In this document: one piece after another, positions 17,025 to 27,300 of the stretch
How positions within the stretch are numbered: position 1 is the stretch's first letter
How the letters are laid out: the number at the start of each line of letters is the position of its first letter
DNA from: Gammaproteobacteria bacterium RIFCSPLOWO2_02_FULL_57_10
GTDB taxonomy: Bacteria > Pseudomonadota > Gammaproteobacteria > Pseudomonadales > Pseudohongiellaceae
Assembly (NCBI GenBank): GCA_001802565.1
Contig: MGYS01000009.1
Coordinates: 21,118-57,771, forward strand
Direction: 5' to 3'
DNA: 36,654 nt
Translations under genes and position numbers: made by a program
The notes under the pieces: generated by a model
Seen by the model: the letters and a program-made list of their open reading frames with translations, nothing else
What the model was told of the DNA's origin: nothing
The model's database searches: none

Positions 17025-18434
17025 ATGTCTGCAAAGACTTTGAAATTAATAAAAGATAACGATGTAAAGTGGGTTGACCTCCGTTTTACGGACACCAAGG
17101 GCAAAGAGCAGCATGTGACTTTCCCTGCGGCCGTTGTTGACGAGACTTTCATGGAAGGCGTCATGTTCGATGGCTCTTCAGTCGCTGGCTGGAAAGGCAT
17201 CAACGAGTCCGACATGATCCTGCGCCCGGATGACAGCACTGCCGTGCTCGACCCGTTTGCGGACGAGCCACAGCTCAACCTCACCTGCGACATCATCGAA
17301 CCTAAGACCATGCAGGGTTACAACCGCGATCCGCGCTCTGTTGCGCGTCGTGCGGAAGAATTCCTGAAGTCTACAGGTATCGGCGACAAAGCCTTCTTCG
17401 GTCCGGAGCCTGAATTCTTCGTATTCGATCAGGTGAAGTGGAAGACTGAAATGAACCGCTCCTTCTTCGAGATCATCTCCGACGAAGCAGCCTGGTCAAG
17501 CGACGCAGCGATCGAAGGCGGTAACAAGGGCCACCGTCCAAAAGTAAAAGGCGGCTATTTCCCCGTTCCTCCAATCGACTCCTTCCATGATCTGCGTGGC
17601 GCCATGTGCGACACCATGACTGAAATGGGTCTGGTCATCGAGCTGCACCACCACGAAGTGGGCAACGCCGGCCAGCTGGAAATCGGTGCCAAATTCAACA
17701 CGCTCGTGAAGAAAGCCGACGAAGTACAGATCCTGAAGTACTGCATCCACAACACTGCGGATGCCTACGGCAAGACTGCGACATTCATGCCCAAGCCTCT
17801 GGTAGGCGACAACGGCAGCGGCATGCACGTGCACATGTCTATCTCCAAAGATGGCAAGAACGTGTTTGCGGGCGACCAGTATGCTGGTCTGTCCATGGAA
17901 GCCCTGTATTACATCGGCGGTATCATCAAGCACGCCAAGGCACTGAACGCTTTCGGCAACGCTTCCACCAACTCTTACAAGCGTCTGGTGAAAGGCTTCG
18001 AAGCCCCGACTCTGCTGGCTTACTCGTCACGTAACCGCTCTGCGGCGATCCGTATTCCTTACGTCCTTGGCGGCAACCCGCGCGCCATCCGTATCGAAGT
18101 GCGCTTCGGTGACCCCACAGCGAACCCCTACCTGTTCTTCGCGGCGATGCTGATGGCCGGTATCGACGGTATCAAAAACAAGATTCACCCCGGCGACCCA
18201 GCCACCAAGGACCTCTACGACCTGGAGCCGGAAGAAGAGGCGTTGATTCCACGCGTCTGCTACTCCCTGGACGAAGCACTGGAAGCCCTGGACAAGGACC
18301 GCGACTTCCTGAAGCAGGGCGGCGTGTTCTGCGACGACCTGATCGATGCCTACATCGAACTGAAGTCCCTGGACTGCACACGTCTGAACATGTCCACTCA
18401 CCCGGTTGAGTTCGACATGTACTACAGCGTTTAA
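17025..18434 (+). CDS. glnA: Glutamine synthetase type I (GlnA)
   Basis: GlnA makes glutamine from glutamate, ammonia and ATP as a dodecamer in the cytoplasm, the main entry of ammonia into metabolism at low nitrogen. The 469 residues equal the E. coli length. The start at 17025 ([20 protein letters not shown]) follows a perfect GGAGGA (17013-17018). Visible signatures are the GS N-terminal [18 protein letters not shown], the metal-site [10 protein letters not shown], the ATP-region [16 protein letters not shown] and the NRSAAIRIP segment. Y398 in [10 protein letters not shown] is the tyrosine adenylylated by GlnE in enteric bacteria, so post-translational control is expected. Transcription is probably from the sigma-54 promoter at 16800 under NtrC. 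A strong terminator follows 29 nt after the stop. Confidence 0.98.
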   Translation: MSAKTLKLIKDNDVKWVDLRFTDTKGKEQHVTFPAAVVDETFMEGVMFDGSSVAGWKGINESDMILRPDDSTAVLDPFADEPQLNLTCDIIEPKTMQGYNRDPRSVARRAEEFLKSTGIGDKAFFGPEPEFFVFDQVKWKTEMNRSFFEIISDEAAWSSDAAIEGGNKGHRPKVKGGYFPVPPIDSFHDLRGAMCDTMTEMGLVIELHHHEVGNAGQLEIGAKFNTLVKKADEVQILKYCIHNTADAYGKTATFMPKPLVGDNGSGMHVHMSISKDGKNVFAGDQYAGLSMEALYYIGGIIKHAKALNAFGNASTNSYKRLVKGFEAPTLLAYSSRNRSAAIRIPYVLGGNPRAIRIEVRFGDPTANPYLFFAAMLMAGIDGIKNKIHPGDPATKDLYDLEPEEEALIPRVCYSLDEALEALDKDRDFLKQGGVFCDDLIDAYIELKSLDCTRLNMSTHPVEFDMYYSV

Positions 18435-18456
18435 GATCGACGTCTGACAGAAGTCA

Positions 18457-18488
18457 TAAAAAAGCCCGGCGCTGCCGGGCTTTTTTTT
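18457..18488 (+). terminator. Rho-independent terminator of glnA
   Basis: GCCCGGC (18464-18470), loop GCT, GCCGGGC (18474-18480) form a perfect 7-bp G+C-rich stem, preceded by A residues and followed by eight T. It should end most glnA transcripts, so ntrBC needs read-through or its own promoter. Confidence 0.95.
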
Positions 18489-18512
18489 GCCTCGAGATCC
18501 ACTGACTGTGGG

Positions 18513-18596
18513 TGTGGGAGCGAGCCCTGCTCGCGATTGAGCTCTCACATTGAACTTCAAACCGACACATTCATCGCGGGCAGGCCCGCTCCCACA
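18513..18596. repeat. REP pair (REPIN-like) between glnA and ntrB
   Basis: Two REP palindromes face each other: one at 18513-18536 beginning TGTGGGAGCGAGCC, and its inverted partner at 18574-18596 ending GCTCCCACA. The form is the same as Pseudomonas-type REP elements. The same element recurs at 34064, 35542 and 36224. No REP-associated transposase gene is in the window. In this position it could stabilise the glnA transcript or simply occupy a neutral spacer. Confidence 0.9.
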
Positions 18597-18643
18597 AAGC
18601 AGTGCAGCCTATGCCCAATATGGAACACCTGTTATTTGCACAT

Positions 18644-18660
18644 TGCACCAATTCGGTGCA
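18644..18660 (+). promoter_or_regulatory. Palindromic NtrC-binding site upstream of ntrB
   Basis: TGCACCAATTCGGTGCA is a perfect 6+6 palindrome (TGCACC/GGTGCA), matching the NtrC consensus TGCACCAAAATGGTGCA in both half sites and better than either glnA site. Its centre is about 97 bp upstream of the start predicted from the sigma-54-like element at 18723. Confidence 0.85.
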
Positions 18661-18722
18661 TAGTGAAATCCGATTCTCACCCCTTTGTCTGTAAACCACG
18701 TAAATCAAGGCCTCACAGTAAT

Positions 18723-18738
18723 TGGTTTAGTATTTGCA
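18723..18738 (+). promoter_or_regulatory. Probable sigma-54 promoter of ntrBC
   Basis: TGGTTT-N5-TTGCA has the invariant GG and GC exactly 10 bp apart and a perfect -12 element; the -24 element is weaker (TGGTTT for TGGCAC). Transcription would start near 18749. An NtrC palindrome stands at enhancer distance upstream. Confidence 0.55.
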
Positions 18739-18797
18739 TAATCAGCTGAGCGGTGGCCCTCAAAGCCGCTTTGATGCACCTGGAAAGAGCAGTTCCC

Positions 18798-19904
18798 TTG
18801 ACTATCGATAATCTGCACAGGCGACTATTGGACAATCTCAGCACGGGCGTGATCGTTTTCGATCACGATCTGCGGCTGGGCTATATCAACCTGGCTGCGG
18901 AAAGCATGCTCGCCCTCAGTGGCCGTCAGGTGCTTGGCGCCTGGATTGGTGACATCTTCCTGAACTCGGACCAGGACATTGCGGATATCCGCAACGCACA
19001 AACCAGCAACCACAGCTTTACCAAGCGCAAGGCGGAACTGCTCACGATCCAGGGGCAGACCATCAATGCCGATTACACGATCACACCTCTGGTCGATATG
19101 GCCGAAGCACACATCCTGATGGAGATTCAGGCCATCAACTATGCCGAGCGCATCAGCAAGGAAGAGGCACTGATCTCCACACACGAGACCACGCGGGAAC
19201 TGGTCCGCGGTCTGGCTCACGAGATCAAGAATCCACTGGGTGGAATTCGCGGCGCGGCACAGCTGCTCGCGCGCGAGCTGCCCAACAGCGATCTTACCGA
19301 CTACACCAATGTCATCATCGAGGAGGCTGATCGTCTGCATAAACTCGTCGACCGCCTCGTCGGATCGCGCAAGTTGCCCGAGTTGAAACTGATCAACATC
19401 CACGAGGTTCTGGAGCGCGTGCGCAATCTGATCGAGGCCGAGGTCATCGACAAGGACATTCGCATCGAGCGCAACTACGACCCCAGCATCCCCGATGTGA
19501 TGGCCGATTCCGAGCAGCTGATTCAGGCCGTGCTGAACATCGTGCGCAACGCCATGCAGGCGCTGGAGAGCCCAAATGTCCGACACAACACCGGCACCAT
19601 CGAATTGACCACGCGTGTGCTGCGCAACGTCACCATCGGATCGGTATTCCATCGTCTGGCCGCACGCATCGAGATTATCGATAACGGTCCCGGCATTCCC
19701 GACGATCTGATCGGCAGCATCTTCTATCCGATGATCAGCGGACGCGCCGAAGGCACAGGACTCGGACTGTCAATCGCGCACTCCATCATCACGCAGCACA
19801 AAGGGATGATCGAGTGCAGCAGCAAACCCGGCAAGACACGTTTCGCCATTTTCATTCCCGTAGCTCCACGACCGCGCGCCAAGCGCAAGTTGACAGAATC
19901 ATGA
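18798..19904 (+). CDS. ntrB: Nitrogen regulation sensor kinase NtrB (NR-II)
   Basis: NtrB phosphorylates NtrC under nitrogen limitation and dephosphorylates it when bound by PII. A TTG start at 18798 is preferred: it has GGAAAGAG 9 nt upstream, gives 368 residues and the start MTIDNLHRRLLDNLSTG, which resembles Pseudomonas NtrB. Longer frames open at GTG 18753 or ATG 18774, but 18753 would leave almost no leader after the predicted promoter start. A PAS domain (about 6-110) is followed by HisKA with H141 in RGLAHEIKNPLGGIRGAAQL, then HATPase with N box (AVLNIVRNAMQAL), IIDNGPGIP and GTGLGLSIAHS. The protein is cytoplasmic, with no membrane helices. ntrC follows after 31 nt. Confidence 0.95.
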   Translation: MTIDNLHRRLLDNLSTGVIVFDHDLRLGYINLAAESMLALSGRQVLGAWIGDIFLNSDQDIADIRNAQTSNHSFTKRKAELLTIQGQTINADYTITPLVDMAEAHILMEIQAINYAERISKEEALISTHETTRELVRGLAHEIKNPLGGIRGAAQLLARELPNSDLTDYTNVIIEEADRLHKLVDRLVGSRKLPELKLINIHEVLERVRNLIEAEVIDKDIRIERNYDPSIPDVMADSEQLIQAVLNIVRNAMQALESPNVRHNTGTIELTTRVLRNVTIGSVFHRLAARIEIIDNGPGIPDDLIGSIFYPMISGRAEGTGLGLSIAHSIITQHKGMIECSSKPGKTRFAIFIPVAPRPRAKRKLTES

Positions 19905-19935
19905 CGCAGCACACAATCTTCAGGAGCCCACAATC

Positions 19936-21366
19936 ATGAGCAAGCACAATTCAGTATGGGTACTGGATGACGACAAATCCATTCGCTGGGTGCTGGAAAA
20001 ATCCCTGACGAAAACGGGATTGAACACCATGTGTTTCGACAATGGCGAGGATCTCCTGCACCGCCTTGAAAGAGAGCGACCTGACGCCATCATAAGCGAC
20101 ATTCGCATGCCTGGCATCAACGGACTTGATCTGCTGTCGACGGTGCACGATCAGTATCCACAGTTGCCGGTAATCATCATGACGGCGCATTCGGACCTGG
20201 ACAGTGCGGTATCATCCTACAGTCGTGGTGCTTTCGAATACCTGCCAAAACCGTTCGACATCGACGAAGCCGTGGCAATGACTGTGCGCGCACTGGAGCA
20301 CGCACGCGACAAGAATGTGGAAATTCCTGCGCCGACGCTGGAAAGCCGCAAGGACATCATCGGTGAAGCACCGGCAATGCAGGAAGTCTTCCGTGCCATA
20401 GGTCGCCTGTCACAATCCAATATCACAGTGCTGATCAATGGTGAATCCGGTACGGGAAAAGAACTTGTCGCTCACGCTCTGCATCGTCACAGCCCGCGCA
20501 GAAAGAATCAGTTCATCGCGTTGAACGTGGCCGCGATACCCAAGGACCTTATCGAATCGGAACTGTTCGGTCATGAAAAAGGCGCCTTCACAGGCGCAAC
20601 CTCGCAACGTACCGGACGTTTCGAACAGGCCAATGGTGGCACACTGTTTCTCGACGAGATCGGTGACATGCCGGCGGAAACCCAGACGCGTTTGTTGCGC
20701 GTACTCTCCGATGGTGAGTTCTACCGGGTGGGCGGCCATACGCCCATCAAGGTGGATGTGCGCATCATCGCGGCCACGCATCAGAATCTGGAAGTCCTGG
20801 TTTCCAAGCACCTGTTCCGCGAAGACCTGTTCCATCGTCTCAACGTGATCCGCATTCACATCCCACGACTGCGCGACAGACGTGAAGACATTCCACGCCT
20901 TGCACAGCACTTTCTCGCGAAGGCCGCCGAGGAGCTGGAGACAGAGCCGAAAGTATTGCGTCCCGAGACGGAGAAATACCTCACCGGTCTCAACTGGCCT
21001 GGCAACGTGCGTCAGCTGGAGAACTTCTGTCGCTGGATTACCGTGATGGCGTCCAGTCGCGAAGTGCATGTCGACGATCTGCCACCGGAGCTGTTGGAGA
21101 CACAGGCGCAGAGCAGCAGCTCTGGCAGCTGGTCACAGTTGCTGTACAACTGGGCGGATCAGGAGTTGAACCTGGGGCACAAGGAAATTCTCAATCAGGC
21201 CACACCCATCTTCGAACGCACGATGATCGAAGTGGCACTCAAGCATACGGCAGGCCGCCGACGTGATGCGGCCCTGCTGCTCGGCTGGGGCCGCAATACG
21301 CTGACGCGCAAGATCAAGGAGCTGGAGATCGAAGGTGACGGCGAGGGTGAAGGGGATGACGAATAA
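19936..21366 (+). CDS. ntrC: Nitrogen regulation response regulator NtrC (NR-I)
   Basis: NtrC is the sigma-54 enhancer-binding activator of nitrogen genes, 476 residues. The receiver (about 5-120) has D11/D12, phospho-acceptor D55 in IISDIRMPG and K105. The AAA+ domain (about 140-375) has Walker A GESGTGKE (169-176), the sigma-54 contact motif GAFTGA (216-221) and Walker [11 protein letters not shown] (from 237). A C-terminal Fis-type helix-turn-helix (about 430-470, with [20 protein letters not shown]) reads sites of the kind found at 16681, 16711 and 18644. The tail is acidic ([11 protein letters not shown]). AGGAG precedes the ATG. Its stop is 24 nt from the convergent mshQ-like gene, with no terminator seen between them. 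Confidence 0.98.
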   Translation: MSKHNSVWVLDDDKSIRWVLEKSLTKTGLNTMCFDNGEDLLHRLERERPDAIISDIRMPGINGLDLLSTVHDQYPQLPVIIMTAHSDLDSAVSSYSRGAFEYLPKPFDIDEAVAMTVRALEHARDKNVEIPAPTLESRKDIIGEAPAMQEVFRAIGRLSQSNITVLINGESGTGKELVAHALHRHSPRRKNQFIALNVAAIPKDLIESELFGHEKGAFTGATSQRTGRFEQANGGTLFLDEIGDMPAETQTRLLRVLSDGEFYRVGGHTPIKVDVRIIAATHQNLEVLVSKHLFREDLFHRLNVIRIHIPRLRDRREDIPRLAQHFLAKAAEELETEPKVLRPETEKYLTGLNWPGNVRQLENFCRWITVMASSREVHVDDLPPELLETQAQSSSSGSWSQLLYNWADQELNLGHKEILNQATPIFERTMIEVALKHTAGRRRDAALLLGWGRNTLTRKIKELEIEGDGEGEGDDE

Positions 21367-21390
21367 TCCACTGACTGTGGGATATACAAA

Positions 21391-24300
21391 TCATGGAGTC
21401 GGGCGGTTGTAGATTTCCTGCCAGTTGATCACGCGGTCGTGATTGCGGAACTGGCCGAACTCGATCTGGCCGCGGGGGCTCTCGTCGTAGTCGTCGCCCA
21501 CATCGTCCCACTCGAAGCTCAAATACTCCAAGCCCGCCGCAGTCAGATTCAGTTCAACGTCCACGGTGCCACTGTTACCTTCTCCAGGCGCTGATGTCAG
21601 CAATGGATCGTCCGTCGGGGACGGCACATTCTCCAGCCCTTGTGTCTGCCCTTCCAGGAAAGTCACTGTATCCGGCGACGTCAGTGTCGTTTCTCCATCG
21701 GCAAGTTCACCCGTATAGGTAGTCCCCACGTAACTCAGATCATCCACGTCAATGAGCGTGCAGTTGTCGAGCGAGTTGCGGACGAATTCACTGCCGTTGA
21801 AGTATTCGACCAGGAACGTCAACGCCAGGTCTTCCGTTTCAGGACCATAGGCATTGTTGACGATGATTCTGCCATAGCGGAACTCATGTTCATCAATCAG
21901 GTAATACTCGAAATCACCTGGTTCCGGATCGCCATCATCAAGATCGACATTGAGAACACCTGTGGATGCCAGCCCATTGCGCTCAGGATCGATCGTCACC
22001 CCGGCATCACCATTCTCTGCAGGCAGGAAAGCAATCTGCATGTTCGGATAAGGGCCATCCGGTGCCGCAGGATCATTGCGTTCGAACATCATGTTGCCAG
22101 TCAGCGTGAGAATGCCGTTATTCCACGTTCCAGCGAAGGATGTCGGCATGCTCACATTGGCGAGTCGCGTCGTCATGTCTTCATCGCTCGCGGCGTCGAC
22201 ATCACGAATCGCGACCAGGCCAAGTTCTGCAAACGTGTCGAGCTTGGCGTAGTTGCCGCGATAATTCACCGTAGTGTAGTTGCCACTGTCCGACAAGCCC
22301 TTGGCCACCAACTCCAGCTCCAGACCGAAGGCTTCATTCATGTACGTGAAAACTGAGTCTGGCACGCAACCGGCGTTTGCACGTGGATTCAGAACAGCGT
22401 CCGTCACCGTGAACAGATTCGGATAGAAACGTCCTACATTGCGCACATAACCGCGAATGTTGACACCGGAATTCAGGTAACCCGTCTCCACTTCACTGGC
22501 CTGACCGACGATACGTGCGCTCAGATCGATGATACCCACTTCGTTGTAGGCGATAGTGTGCGTCACGGCACCTGAAGCGAAACCATCAAAGAACTTGTCA
22601 ACCAACTGATTGGCAGCGCGTATGCCACCCTGCGCTTCTACCTTATTCTCATCCACCGTCAGCATGACGCGATAATTGGTCGCATCGGAATCCAGCTCGA
22701 AGTTCGGCGTCGGGCGATTATTCGCCAGGCTCGCATCGCTGTCGGGAATGCCATCATTGGCATTATCGCCGTTCAAATTGGAGTCATCATCCGCCGCCTC
22801 CCAGCCCACTGAGGTGACAGTAGTATTGAAAGACTCCCCGGCGATCTTCCACAACGTTCCAGTGTGGTCTGCAGCATAGGAAGCATGGCCCGTACCACTG
22901 TTCTGACGCCCATTGTCGAAATCGATATCAAATCCGAAGGGGCGTACGATGAACTGATTACTGGCGCGGTCCAGAGTGTCTCCCGACTTGGTGGCCAGCA
23001 CCGGATCAAGATTATCGCTGAGTGGAATATCGAAGCGCGTGTGCAGGCGCATTCTGCCAACGTCGGTGTACTCAATGACGATCGGCGCACCGGGTTCGCC
23101 GCTGTAGTCCTGCAACGTGATGTCCAGAGCAGTGTAGTTGACAGGGTCACCATCATCGATGAGTGGCACTTCGGTGTCGTTGACTTCGAAGGTCTCGGGG
23201 TCAAGACCCGTGTTGTTGCATGTGCCTGGGTCGTCACACTCTGCTGCGAACTGAAACTGCAGTGTCTCTCCCACGTCGAACAAGGGTTCGCACACACCAG
23301 GATTGGTACCGGAAGAATTGACAGCCTGCACGATCAGCACGGATGCCAGCGGATTCACGCTCGAGGGCTTGCTCGCGATCTGCAGTGGGATGGGCGTCAC
23401 ATCATCGTTGGTGCCAATGTTCAGAATACGCAGCCCCACCTGGGACACGGATAGACTGGGATCCTCACCCGGTGAAAGTTCCGACTGAGTACCATCCGAG
23501 ACATTGACGCTGACAACTTCCGGGTCTGTTGCGGGGCCTGTGTAATCAAAACGAATGGAGACTGAGTTTTCATCTACCGGGAAAGTGTAGGTAGCCGTTC
23601 CATCCACGTCAGTGCCGGTATCATTCAGAGTGCCATCGCCAACCAGCAGACGCGACCAGCTGCCACGGCCGGTGCTGGTGGTCAGATTGATGCTGATGGC
23701 ACCTGGCAGCACCGGATTATGATTGGCATCGTGCGCAGTAATAGTGACATCCGACGCCAGACATGCAACGCCATTCACGACTCCCGAGGTCGATCCATTG
23801 ATGTCCACCTCGTAATGATGCACACCAAGTGGGCTGACGTCGCATTCATTCGTAAGCGCTGTAAGCGTCACATTATCTATCGTGAACGATTTCCCGCCCA
23901 ACGTGTAACCCTGATTGACTCGAAAGCGAATCTGCGTAGTAGCGGTAGGCGCCGCTGCCAGCACATCTGAAACATTCAGACTACCGGAGGAGGCGCTTCC
24001 TGAGGCAGTGTTCGGCAAGGGAGCAGTTCCTCGTTCGTAAAGTGCTATCTGCTGCCACGCAGGATCTCCAACAGACGTGTGACGGGCTTCCACTATGATT
24101 TCATCACTCCCGATATCCAGCCCCGCCCAGGTATAGTCGAAAGACAGCATCAGATCGGAGACCAGTGTCGCTCCGCTCAGATCAATTGCGCGCGCCAGAC
24201 TCGGTTGAGACGTGCCACCGGTGGCAGTGAACACCGCGGTTCCTCCTGAAACCCTGCCAAAGTTATCGACGTAATTCAGTGTGACCCCTTCGTCGTACAC

Positions 24301-27300
24301 AAACGTGGGCGCCTCAGCACCTGTTCCAGGAGGATGCCCTTCACGGGCAAGACCGTTGGTCACATCGACGTTCACAGTGCCAGCGACAGACTGCGACAAG
24401 GCAAGCACCACCGTACCAAGATCGCCTGGCACATACGTGTAGATAGCGATACCGTCGTCTGCAGTGCCATTGTCAATCGTTCCATCACCATCGATCAGTA
24501 CCCAGTCACCTATTCCCGTGTTGGTGGTCAGGCGGATTGACCCGAAATAGTCGGTATCACGACTGTGAGTCAACCCCTCATGTTTGCTGATGCGGATCTC
24601 CATTCCCGTGGCAGAGCACACGGTTGCCTCACCACCAGCGTTGGAGATACGGAAGTGTCCAACGTAGCTGTCTTCGATCAGATGCAACGCATCGATCAAA
24701 AGGTCGGCTTCATTTCCGGTGGATTCGAAGATTCCCAGCGCGACGTTGCCAAGGAAGAGATTCTCCGTATCCCTGTCGGGATCGTTCACAACGCTCTCAC
24801 CATCAAGGTTGATGCTGGTGACATCGTCGCGCGTGAACAGCGTTCCGGTTTCGGGCTCCCACTCGACGCCGACACCAATGGTGATTGCGTCGTCGGAATC
24901 ATTCGCCGAAATGATCAGCGTATCGAGGTTCCCGTCCGCCGTGTTCGGATCATCGCGCAGATAAAATCCGTTGATACTCACGTTCGTCGTGTCGTCGAAA
25001 TAGTCAGCGCCCGCGAAGAAGATGCTCGCATCTCCCGTGTCGGGATCGTACAGGATCAGATCGGCGCTGGTGAACGGTACGCCATCGATTGTGCTGCCGC
25101 CCGCTGCCGGGGTCGCCGCAAATATGATGGTGCAGTTGTAAGGGGCACTTGGCGCGCAATCGCCCTGCAAATAGACCGCCGTAATATTGACGCCACTCGC
25201 TGGCCCGGTGCCACCGAAAATGGTGGAGCCATCGAACAACATCGTGGCGGTCATCAGGATGGGATCATAGACCACCAGGTCTCCCGGCTCGAAGGCCAGG
25301 TTATTGGTGCCGACAGTGCTGCCCGCTTGATCTGCCGAGATCACGATGTGACCATTCTTCATCAGATGCACCGCATCGGCATCGTTGACGTTGTAGCCCA
25401 GCGCGCTGTTGTCGAAGAACATCGTCGCCGTGTCGGTAACGGGATCATAGATGATGTAGTCATCGTCTTCGAAATTGCTCAACCCCCCAATGGTTGTCTG
25501 CTCACCCAAGGAGCTCACGGAGATAAGGAATTTCTCCTGCGAAGCCACCGGCGCGGCGACAATCGCTGTGATATCCGTGTCGGAGTTGTTTCCTGGTACC
25601 ACATCGAAATTGTATTGTCCCGCCGTGACTGTCGCGGTGTTGGTCACCTGATATCCGCCAGATCCGGTGACGTCGACCGTCAACAGAATGTCGGTACTCT
25701 GACCAACACCAAGCGAGCCGGCAAACGTGCAGGACAGATTGCCCGGCGGCGTGGGGCATACCCATCCTGTACCCGCTGCAGACAAGAATTCCACGCCTGC
25801 GGGAGGCTCCGTATCCGTCACGGTTATTGTGGCAGTTGTTGCATCCGGTCCGTTGTTGGTCACGCGCAAGGTGTAGATGCCTTCCTCATTTTCCTCAAGG
25901 ATGTCATCGACAAACTTGTCGATCGTCAGATCCACTTCGACGCCCTTCACGACGGTAGTCACGCTGTCGACGTTGTTGTTGTTCTCCTGTTTGTCATCCA
26001 GATCGTTGATGTCGATGTTGCCGCCTTCCAGATCGTTGTAGTTGTCGAACTGGGGTGAACGGACACAGGTCTCTGGGTCTGGAATCAATCCGGTGGCGGC
26101 GGTGCATGGAAGCAACGGAGTCGGGTCCTCCGCACTGGGTCCGCCCGAATGTAATACGCGAACGCTGTTCTTGGCATTGTTGTTCTGTAGTGGGAACGAT
26201 CCGGTGCCGCCAATGTTCACAGTGGCGGTAATGACAGGCAGATCCTCATTTGCGGCCAGTTGAAAGTCAGTCGCGCCACCCGTCCACTGCGAGATATCCA
26301 TTGTGCAGGTGAAAGCACCCGGCGACGACACTATGTCAACCGTGCAATCCCAGTCGGTACCGCTGACATCACCAGCACTGTCGAAGGTCATGCCGGCAGG
26401 CAATGTATCGGCGACCACGACATACCCGTTGGCAAATCCACCATCCAGACCGCCGTTACCGTTGTTGGTGACAGTGAACTGGTACGTGCCCGTGCCATTT
26501 ACCTTGAACGTACCAACCTGGGACTTGAACACTTCGATGTCCGCCACCGGGAAGTTGGTGACGCTGATGACCTCTGAGATCAGCATCACGAGGTCGGCCT
26601 CGGCACTGTAGCGAGTCGTGATCTGTTCTGCCTCGGCACCGAGAAAACCGAACTCGTACAGTGTGTCTCCCGGATTGGCTCCCTGGAAATAATGTGTATC
26701 AACGTCGAGCCCCCAGGAATTACCGATGCGAGGGCCGCCAGTCTCCGCCTGCGGGCCGGGAGCATCGATCTCATAGCCATCGCCGTTCAGCCCACCAGTG
26801 CTGTCGAATTCAAAGAAACCAGTGGTGCCGTCCAGGTAATAGACCGGACGCGTGATAGTGGAATTGAACTCTTGTCCCAATGGATTCAGAGTTGACGTTA
26901 CCACATTGAAGTCTGTGGAGTTCGGGGCATCCTGGATGCCAAGTCCTTCTTCCTCATTCACGGCGTTCAACGTTTCGTCACCTTCGATCGTAATGTGGGT
27001 GACCTGGCCATTTGGCAGATTGTTGGCGACGTCATGCGATGCCATGCGGAAGTTGCGTGGCACCAGAGTGAAGGAGGAATTCTGGAAAGGCTGGAAACCA
27101 TGGAACATATTCAGCACTCGCAGTCGTTCATCTTCATGTTCATACACCACGATCATGGCCCAACCGCCTGCGCACGCCTGGGACAAATTCCACGGACTGC
27201 CAATCTGCACGGCCAAATTCTTGAGTGTGTAGGAACCTGATCCAGTCACCAGATTGGTGACATCCCTGTACGCAGCAAAGTAGTCAAGATTGTTACTGTT

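Noticed and set aside
18497-21381. A 16-bp exact repeat ATCCACTGACTGTGGG at 18497-18512 and 21366-21381, downstream of glnA and at the end of ntrC
   Set aside because: One such match is not far from chance expectation in a window of this size, and neither copy has extra structure, so it is not called an element.
24565-26058. A 497-codon open frame on the plus strand opposite the mshQ-like gene, and similar ones at 28672-29583 and 30164-31195
   Set aside because: They mirror the repetitive minus-strand coding sequence, have no Shine-Dalgarno or recognisable domains, and show low-complexity Arg/His/Ile or Pro/Val composition typical of antisense shadows.
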